Source: Planctomycetales bacterium
GTDB taxonomy: Bacteria > 4484-113
Assembly: GCA_030606285.1 (NCBI GenBank)
Contig: JAUWGS010000004.1
Coordinates: 113,234 to 177,233, forward strand
DNA: 64,000 nucleotides
Reading direction: 5' to 3'
Every line of letters starts with the position of its first letter. Position 1 is the first letter of the stretch. The position numbers and the translations under genes were made by a program. Below are positions 58,374 to 64,000 of the stretch, piece after piece. The notes beneath the pieces were generated by a model, which had not been told where the DNA came from, searched no databases, and saw only the letters and a list, made by a program, of their open reading frames with translations.

Positions 58374-59406
58374 GGTCATTATCGCTGCAGCCGGTTCTGG
58401 CAAGACCAGAGCTGTAATTGAGGAAGCGCTCGCTAACATAGGCAAGAGGATTCTCATTACAACTTATACGAACGAGAATCTGGCGAGTATAAGGTCGCGC
58501 ATCATAAAAAGGACAGGGCTGATACCCGAGGGGATGGTCATCCTTTCTTGGTTTAGGTTTCTGCTGCGTGACGGTGCAAGGCCGTATCAGAATCAGATGG
58601 GGCAGATTGCGCGGATTGCAGGGATCAACTACCACAGTGACAGGATGAGCTATTCGAGGAAGTTTCGAAAGAAGAGCACCTTGGAATACTATGTTGACTC
58701 GGCCCATAACCTGTACAGCGACCAAGTGAGCGATTTCGTGTGCGAGAGCGATCTCAGATCAGGAGGCTTAGTGATTAAGAGGCTCGAGAGCGTCTATGAT
58801 ATGGTTCTTATTGACGAGATGCAGGATTTGGCCGCTTATGATTTGGATTTCTTGGAGCTGCTGCTAGGTTCGCGTGTACATCTATTAATGGTAGGAGACC
58901 CACGCCAATCGACCTACACAACGTCGCGGTCGCGGCGGAAGTGGCAGTACAAGAGAACTGGGATTACTGACTGGATCGATGAACTAAGTAAAACAAAGGG
59001 ATTGAAAGTAGAGAGGAAAACAGAGTGCTTCCGGTGCAACCAAGTGATATGCGACCTGGCGGACAGCCTGTATCCCGGTATGGTGAAGACCGTTTCGCGG
59101 AATGATGTGCACACTGGGCACGATGGGGTCTTCGCTCTCTCCCGCGGCGATGTCAGGAAGTACTGCGGCAAGTACCGACCGGCGATACTGCGATATGACA
59201 GGAGAACAGATACTTGTGGGTATGATGCTCTGAATTTCGGGCTCGCCAAAGGACGAGAATTTGACCGGGTGCTGATATTCCCAACTAAGGACATTGGGAG
59301 CTGCTTTAGGCAGGGGGATTTTGGCCAACTCAAGGGGGGGACTCGCAGCAAGCTGTATGTCGCGATAACACGAGCCAAACACAGCGTTGCCTTCGTCACA
59401 GAGTAG
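58360..59406 (+). CDS. UvrD/Rep-type helicase, GajB-like
   Basis: A 348-residue superfamily 1 helicase from TTG 58360 with AGGAAGG upstream. Motif I AAAGSGKT (9-16), motif II VLIDEMQDL, motif III LMVGDPRQSTYTT, then FGLAKGREFDRVLIFPTKDI and the motif VI ending YVAITRAKHSVAFV. GajB proteins are usually longer (near 490 residues), so some inserted subdomains are absent or reduced. It should work with the OLD nuclease in an anti-phage complex. It could also be a Gabija relative with distinct activity. Confidence 0.85.
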   Translation: MRSSKVIIAAAGSGKTRAVIEEALANIGKRILITTYTNENLASIRSRIIKRTGLIPEGMVILSWFRFLLRDGARPYQNQMGQIARIAGINYHSDRMSYSRKFRKKSTLEYYVDSAHNLYSDQVSDFVCESDLRSGGLVIKRLESVYDMVLIDEMQDLAAYDLDFLELLLGSRVHLLMVGDPRQSTYTTSRSRRKWQYKRTGITDWIDELSKTKGLKVERKTECFRCNQVICDLADSLYPGMVKTVSRNDVHTGHDGVFALSRGDVRKYCGKYRPAILRYDRRTDTCGYDALNFGLAKGREFDRVLIFPTKDIGSCFRQGDFGQLKGGTRSKLYVAITRAKHSVAFVTE

Positions 59407-59670
59407 GCTGGGCCAGCTGCGCTGCTGCTTTTGTTCGGAGAGCCGGCCTTGTGAGCCCGGCCTACCCGGTGGGGGAGGGCACGGCGTGCCGTGCCCCTAC
59501 AGGTTCTTCCCCCGGCTATTTACCCGCCATAGTCACGCGCTTCGCGTGACGACGGCGGGCTGGCTACTTGCCACTCCTCAATGCCTGAACACGACCAATC
59601 GTGTATAGATGTGCGACCGGTTAGATACGCCGGATGCGCGGCGATGAGCTAATCTGCGGCGGCGAAAGGG
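59407..59670. repeat. REP-like spacer after the Gabija-like genes
   Basis: A GGGCACGGCGTGCCGTGCCC palindrome is at 59477-59497, followed by the gap motif GGTTCTTCCCCCGGCTATTT and TACCCGCCATAG that also occurs downstream of gatB (52964 onward) and at 48453. A hairpin with CACGCGCTTCGCGTG is near 59534-59548. No gene. Confidence 0.7.
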
Positions 59671-59994
59671 TCAGATGACTATGTTGCAGACGACAGACGC
59701 GTCTGCTTGAACGGTTACCTTGTGCTCCTCGCCAACCTGCTCGTCTCTTTTGAAAGCCCGGACGACGTAGGTTCCCGGCGGGATTCTACGACCGGTATAG
59801 TACGTGCCGCCGGTGGTGGTGGACACTGTGTGTACTACATTGTTAGAAAGGTCAAACACCTTGACGATCACCGTGGCGTCGCGACCGTCCGAGTATGTGA
59901 CTTTGCCTGAAATCTCGCCCGGCGCCACTTCGCAGGCTGCGAGCAGGCCCGCTGTAAATAACGCAATTAGCAACAAGCCGATTTTCATCCTCAT
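59671..59994 (-). CDS. Small lipoprotein with a carboxypeptidase-regulatory-like domain
   Basis: A 107-residue protein. The signal peptide MRMKIGLLLIALFTAGLLAAC ends in a good lipobox (LLAAC, up to residue 21). The mature part is one beta-sandwich of the CarboxypepD_reg type: GEISGKVTYSDGRDATVIVK, VFDLSNNVVHTVSTTTGGTY, YTGRRIPPGTYVVRAFKRDE. Surface binding or structure is likely. It lies 12 nt upstream of the aminotransferase stop on the same strand orientation, i.e. just downstream in transcription. Confidence 0.72.
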   Translation of the reverse strand: MRMKIGLLLIALFTAGLLAACEVAPGEISGKVTYSDGRDATVIVKVFDLSNNVVHTVSTTTGGTYYTGRRIPPGTYVVRAFKRDEQVGEEHKVTVQADASVVCNIVI

Positions 59995-60006
59995 ATTGAG
60001 ACCTCG

Positions 60007-61170
60007 CTACTTCAGATTATCCAGCACAGTCCTTACGCGGTCAAGTGCTATCTGAATGCTCTCCTTGGATGCCGCGTATGAAAAGCGCATAAAGCCTTCG
60101 CCAGCCGGCCCGAAGGACGTTCCGGCGAGAGATGCCACACCGGCTTCGAGGAACATCTCCTGCAGTTCTTTCGACGTGCGCCCGTAGCTTTTGAAGTTGG
60201 GGAATACGTAAAACGCGCCCTTGGGATTGTGGCAGGTGATGCCGGGAAGCTCGTTCATTCCCGCAACGATGATATCGCGGCGCTCTTTGAACGTGCGCAC
60301 CATTTCTTCCACCTCCGACTGATCGCCGTGCAGGGCTTCGCCTCCCGCAATCTGCGTGAACGCCGCGGCGCACGAGTTGGCATTGGTCATCAGCGTGGTG
60401 AGGTAGCCAGCAAGCTCCTTGTTGCAGCACGCATATCCCAGGCGCCAGCCGGTCATCGCGTAGGTTTTCGAATGGCCGTCGAGCAGTACGACGCGGTCGA
60501 ACGCCTCCGGGAAGTTCATCACGCCCACGTGCTCGCCGTCGTAGATGATGCGCGAGTAAATCTCGTCGGAGAGAATCCAGAAGTCGTGCTTCATCGCCAG
60601 ATCGATGATCAGACGCCAGTCGTCGTACGTGAGCATACCGCCGGTGGGGTTCTGCGGCGAGTTGACAATCATCAGCTTCGTGCTGTCGCTGACGAGGCTC
60701 TTGAGCTGCTCAGGGTCGAAGCGGAACTCGTTTTCCTCCCGCACTTGGTACGGCATCGGTTTCGCCTCGAGGAAGCTGACCAGTGAGCGGTAGATGGGGT
60801 AGCCGGGATCGGGGTAGACCACCTCGTCGCCCTGGTTGACGAGCGCGAGCATGGAGTGAAATATGACGGGCTTGGCACCCGGCATAATGACGATGTTCTC
60901 CCAGTCCAGATTCGCACCGTAGCGCTTGTTGAGGTAATCGGCATAGCTCTTGCGGTTCTCCAGCGCTCCCGCCGAACCGGTGTAGTGCGTGTGACCGTCG
61001 TTCAGGGCCTGAATGGCGGCGTCAATGATGTTTCGCGGCGTGGTGAAATCGGGCTCGCCGATCTCCAGGTGCACCATGTCGACGCCCTGGGCTTCGAGCA
61101 GCTTGGCCTTCGCCAGAATCTCGAATGCGGTTTCCGTGCCCAGTCGCGACAGTCTATCAGCGTATTTCAC
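60007..61170 (-). CDS. PLP-dependent class I aminotransferase, aspartate aminotransferase type
   Basis: A 387-residue fold-type I enzyme: AKLLEAQGVDMVHLEIGEPD, NPQNPTGGMLTYDDW, PLP lysine in DGHSKTYAMTGWRLGYA, and the C-terminal Arg in EGFMRFSYA. It probably transfers amino groups between aspartate or related acids and 2-oxoglutarate. The frame continues upstream to 61305, but GTG 61170 has AAGGAG and gives the usual length. It is divergent from nnr. Confidence 0.92.
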   Translation of the reverse strand: MKYADRLSRLGTETAFEILAKAKLLEAQGVDMVHLEIGEPDFTTPRNIIDAAIQALNDGHTHYTGSAGALENRKSYADYLNKRYGANLDWENIVIMPGAKPVIFHSMLALVNQGDEVVYPDPGYPIYRSLVSFLEAKPMPYQVREENEFRFDPEQLKSLVSDSTKLMIVNSPQNPTGGMLTYDDWRLIIDLAMKHDFWILSDEIYSRIIYDGEHVGVMNFPEAFDRVVLLDGHSKTYAMTGWRLGYACCNKELAGYLTTLMTNANSCAAAFTQIAGGEALHGDQSEVEEMVRTFKERRDIIVAGMNELPGITCHNPKGAFYVFPNFKSYGRTSKELQEMFLEAGVASLAGTSFGPAGEGFMRFSYAASKESIQIALDRVRTVLDNLK

Positions 61171-61288
61171 AGTGTACTCCTTATCAAAATTGGCAGTAGT
61201 GCCGATATGTGGCAAAATGAATACTAACATAAAAGCCCCGCGCGTTGAACCCTCTTGCGCACAGTGTGACGCGCCGGGTGGAACCGCT

Positions 61289-62947
61289 ATGAACACACCT
61301 GACATTTCGGCAGTTTTGACCGCGGATGAGATGCGGCGCGTGGACGCCTACACCATTGATGATTGCGGCGTGCCGGGCGAGGAGCTGATGGGCAACGCCG
61401 CGCGCGCGGTGCTTGGCGAACTCGTCGCGCGCTTCCCCGCGCCCACCACCCGCATCGGCATTTTCTGTGGTAAGGGAAACAACGGCGGCGACGGCCTAGC
61501 GCTGGCCCATTTTTTGTGGCAGCAGGATCGCCGCAACTTCAAAGTGTATGTTATCGCGCGCGACCCGTCCGCGCCGTTTTCGCGCAACGCGAATCACTAC
61601 TACGAGCTGCTGCGCGCCTACGGCGTGGAGCCTGAGGTCATCGACGATCCGGCGAAGATGCCAGACGAATCGTTTGGCGTGAAGGTTGACGCGCTGTTTG
61701 GCATCGGCCTTGACCGCGAGCTGGATGCGTTCTGGCAGCTCATAGTCGGAAGTTATGACGCGCTGCCGGGATTTTCACTGGCCGTGGATTGTCCCAGTGG
61801 ACTCAATTCCAGCACCGGCGCGAGCATGGGCGCAGTGGCGCGCGCGGATTGCACCGTGACCTTCGGGCACGCCAAATCAGGCTTCTTCTCCGCCGATGCG
61901 CGCGAAGCGCTGGGCGAGCTTATTATCGCCGATATTGGGCTGAAGCCATGCGCCGATGCGGGCGTGAAGCCGCGCGCGTTTTACTTTTCGCCGCAGTTTT
62001 TCCAGGCGTATCCGATTCCGCCGCGCAGGCTCGACGTGCACAAAGGGCATTTCGGGCGCATCGTGATTTTAGCGGGGAGCCACGGGTTTTCGGGCGCGGC
62101 GAAGATGTGCGGTATTTCCGCGCTGCGAGCGGGCGCAGGCCTAGTGCGGCTTTTTGTGCCCGCCGAGGTCTACGTGCCCGTCGCGTCGTCGCTCACCGAG
62201 GTGATGGTCGGCTCGTTCGACCCCAAGAATTTCGCCGGAAGCCCCGGCGGGATGATGAAGCTGGAGTCGCAGTTTGACTGGGCGGACCTGCTCACGCTCG
62301 GCTCCGGCTTGTCCAGCCGCCAGGATCTGCAGGACGCCGCGTATGTCTCCACGACGAAGACGACGATGCCGTTAATCGCAGACGCCGAAGGTTGCTTCGC
62401 CGTAAGGCGCTGGCTCAGCGAGGAGAATTCGGCAGGCGAACGCCTGGTAGCGCTCACGCCGCATTTGGGCGAATTCGCGCAACTGCTCGATCTGGCAATT
62501 GAGCAAGTGATCGCCGATCCGCTCAGGCATGCGCGTGAATTCTGCACCACTTATGGGTGCTATCTGCTCGTCAAATCCGCGCAGACGTTTCTGATGACGC
62601 CCAATGGCATCGCGCTTTATCCACCCGCAGGTTCTCCCGCGCTGGCGAAAGGCGGCAGCGGCGACGTGCTGGCGGGCGCCATCGCGGCGCGCACGGTTAT
62701 CGCGCTCAAGGCCGACGCGCTGGGCGACTCGCCATACTCCGGCGATTACCTCACCGGCGGCTATTACAGCCAATTCCCGGCCGAACTTGGCGATCTGTCG
62801 CTGCCCTTCATCGAAGGCATCATGCGCGGGTACGCGCTGTTCGCCGAAGCCTCCCAAGCCGCTGCACGGCTCGCGGGAAGCGAGGAATCGGTGCTGGCGG
62901 GCGAGGTCTCGGAGCTGCTCAATTCCCGCAGCGAATTTATGGAGTAG
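61289..62947 (+). CDS. nnr: Bifunctional NAD(P)H-hydrate repair enzyme
   Basis: A 552-residue fusion of an epimerase (YjeF_N) and a dehydratase (YjeF_C) that repairs hydrated NADH and NADPH. The N-terminal part has FCGKGNNGGDGLALAHFLWQ and AVDCPSGLNSSTGASMG; the C-terminal part has ILAGSHGFSGAAKMCGISAL, PHLGEFAQLL, and the nucleotide-binding AKGGSGDVLAGAIAA. From ATG 61289 the N-terminus MNTPDISAVLTADEMRRVDA is standard; longer frames run antisense into the aminotransferase. Confidence 0.95.
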   Translation: MNTPDISAVLTADEMRRVDAYTIDDCGVPGEELMGNAARAVLGELVARFPAPTTRIGIFCGKGNNGGDGLALAHFLWQQDRRNFKVYVIARDPSAPFSRNANHYYELLRAYGVEPEVIDDPAKMPDESFGVKVDALFGIGLDRELDAFWQLIVGSYDALPGFSLAVDCPSGLNSSTGASMGAVARADCTVTFGHAKSGFFSADAREALGELIIADIGLKPCADAGVKPRAFYFSPQFFQAYPIPPRRLDVHKGHFGRIVILAGSHGFSGAAKMCGISALRAGAGLVRLFVPAEVYVPVASSLTEVMVGSFDPKNFAGSPGGMMKLESQFDWADLLTLGSGLSSRQDLQDAAYVSTTKTTMPLIADAEGCFAVRRWLSEENSAGERLVALTPHLGEFAQLLDLAIEQVIADPLRHAREFCTTYGCYLLVKSAQTFLMTPNGIALYPPAGSPALAKGGSGDVLAGAIAARTVIALKADALGDSPYSGDYLTGGYYSQFPAELGDLSLPFIEGIMRGYALFAEASQAAARLAGSEESVLAGEVSELLNSRSEFME

Positions 62948-64000
62948 GGGGCGCGCGCGGAGCGCAGTCGTCAGTCGTCCGTCGTCCGTCGTCAGCAAGA
63001 CAAGAGAAACCAGGGGAATAATCCGGATCCAGCCGGCGGTTGCCGTGCCGCAGAGATGCGCCGAGAGTGTAAAGCGAGCGGTTTCGTTTTCGCCGCGGTA
63101 TTCCACCCAACGCCTTTTTGGGCGCCCTGGCGCTATTAGTGGTGCTGCGGCTTATATTGTCACAGCGGGTGTTTTTCGGGGGATTATTGGGGGGTGGGGT
63201 GCTGTGAGGTAGGGCGGAGGGAGTAGGAGAGGACGAGGCGGCGGGGCTTTGGGTACCCGGGGCGCCACCTGCGGGATCGGCGGAGCGGTCCGGGTGCGCT
63301 GGAACATCACGAGCGGGGATAGTGGTTAGGGGTGCGGTTTTCGGGTTGGGGGGAGCGGGGCCTGGGGTTAGGGGTGAGGGATTAGGGGATGGGGGCGTAG
63401 GGCGGTCACTTATGACCGCCGGTGGACCAGTTTTGGGTAGGCCGGGCTTGTCCGCCATACCGCAGGTGCAGGCGGGCTCACTAGGGCGGCTTTTTTGGGA
63501 TTTCTCCCGGTAGTCCAGGGCTTTAGCCCTGGTCTTTTCTTCCGAAGAGCCAGCCCTGAAGGGCTGGACTACCGAATCTTCATCGGCACCTGCGTCAGAG
63601 GGCACGGCATGCCGTGCCCGCCCAGGCGGGTAAACCCCTACAGGGGAAGAATCCGGGTGGTGTCGGCTATCTAGCCGACACACCTTATGGTCAGCCGCCT
63701 GGATAGGCGGCTGTACCCGATTGAGGCGTTTCTGGGTTTCGATGCAGAGTTTTTGGATGCGGGCGATCAAGCGCTTATATGGTTCGGGGATTTGAATCTC
63801 CTCGTCGGACGCGAAGACGACGGAGAGCGCGTCTTCGAGAAGGGTTGTTGGTCCCGCCACCGCTGAAGCTTGGGCGGGCAAGTGTTCGTTGTCGGTTGCT
63901 GGACGGATTGATTGTAGGGGCAGTTCACGAACTGCCCGTCCGGAAGAAGGTGCGGCACGAGACCGCACCCTACAGCGACCCTTAACCCCGGACGCGCGGC
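62948..64000. repeat. Gene-free right end with G-rich DNA and many REP-like repeats
   Basis: No reading frame here has family features. 63170-63395 is a G-rich, purine-skewed stretch. Palindromes follow: 63397-63420 (GGCGGTCAC type), the bipartite GGTAGTCC unit (63509-63573), GGGCACGGC (63598-63619), GTCGGCTA (63662-63679, also at 42260-42277), CAGCCGCC (63692-63713), GGGGCAGTTC (63913-63937) and GGTGCGG (63949-63974). A conceptual minus-strand peptide over 63720-63900 (QIPEPYKRLIARIQKLCIET) could be a fragment of a real gene, but this is not certain. Confidence 0.65.

Noticed and set aside
62937..63968. 343-codon minus-strand frame at the right end
   Set aside because: It runs through several REP-like palindromes and a G-rich stretch, is Pro/Ser-rich and has no domain; only a short part near 63720-63900 looks protein-like.

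Overview
This 64 kb window comes from a bacterial chromosome with high GC content and dense, mostly core metabolic genes, interrupted by small accessory cassettes. Recognisable core genes are purF, pyrH, pepF, nadA, mtnA, purQ, ribH, pilT, tyrS, gap, gatCAB, an aspartate aminotransferase-type gene, nnr, a sigma-70 factor and tRNAs Val(CAC), Lys(TTT) and Glu(TTC). Lipoproteins with a lipobox, a PilT ATPase, a LolA-like exported protein, dockerin-like lipoproteins and the absence of any close match to a familiar genome point to an uncultured bacterial lineage with a diderm-like cell plan. I cannot place it in a phylum from sequence alone.

Layout. 1-7.6 kb: RidA-type fragment, membrane coiled-coil protein, purF, tRNA-Val, a molbindin, a nine-PAS sensor, pyrH. 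7.8-8.6 kb: tRNA-Lys, tRNA-Glu and a hicAB module enclosed by a 22-bp repeat of the tRNA-Glu 3' end. 8.8-13.4 kb: pepF and a three-gene operon with a zinc-finger-less RadA-like ATPase, a long coiled-coil protein and a winged-helix protein. 13.5-23 kb: nadA, an mtnA-led operon, purQ, a PKD/dockerin-like lipoprotein, ribH. 23-26.3 kb: MazF-type toxin/antitoxin, a repeat-rich gap and a type II-like restriction-modification pair. 26.3-36.8 kb: HAD phosphatase, pilT, pseudouridine synthase with a relBE-type insertion, an ArsR-MGMT fusion, a GAF-GGDEF cyclase, a proteasome-like protein, tyrS. 36.8-44.5 kb: J-domain and TPR proteins, a second hicBA, HIT protein, a duplicated membrane gene and a spermidine-synthase-like protein. 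44.5-48.1 kb: gap, exported protein, sigma factor and radical SAM operon. 48.4-56.3 kb: two dockerin-like lipoprotein paralogues enclosed by a gatB 3'-end duplication, then gatBAC. 56.6-59.4 kb: methyltransferase fragment and a Gabija-like OLD nuclease plus UvrD-type helicase pair. 59.7-62.9 kb: lipoprotein, aminotransferase, nnr. 62.9-64 kb: repeat-rich DNA with no convincing gene.

Three patterns stand out. First, four accessory cassettes (hicAB, relBE, one small lipoprotein, the two dockerin-like lipoproteins) are each enclosed by a direct repeat made from one end of an adjacent core gene, leaving one complete and one truncated copy; no recombinase lies nearby. Second, many genes have a TATAAT-like hexamer only 6-8 nt before the start codon, which predicts leaderless mRNAs and helps to decide starts. 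Third, families of short palindromic REP-like repeats fill the gaps, supply stop codons, and sit in frame inside two lipoprotein genes, where they are translated as linkers. The best candidates for undescribed biology are the RadA-like/coiled-coil/winged-helix operon, the gene-end-flanked cassettes and the ArsR-MGMT fusion.
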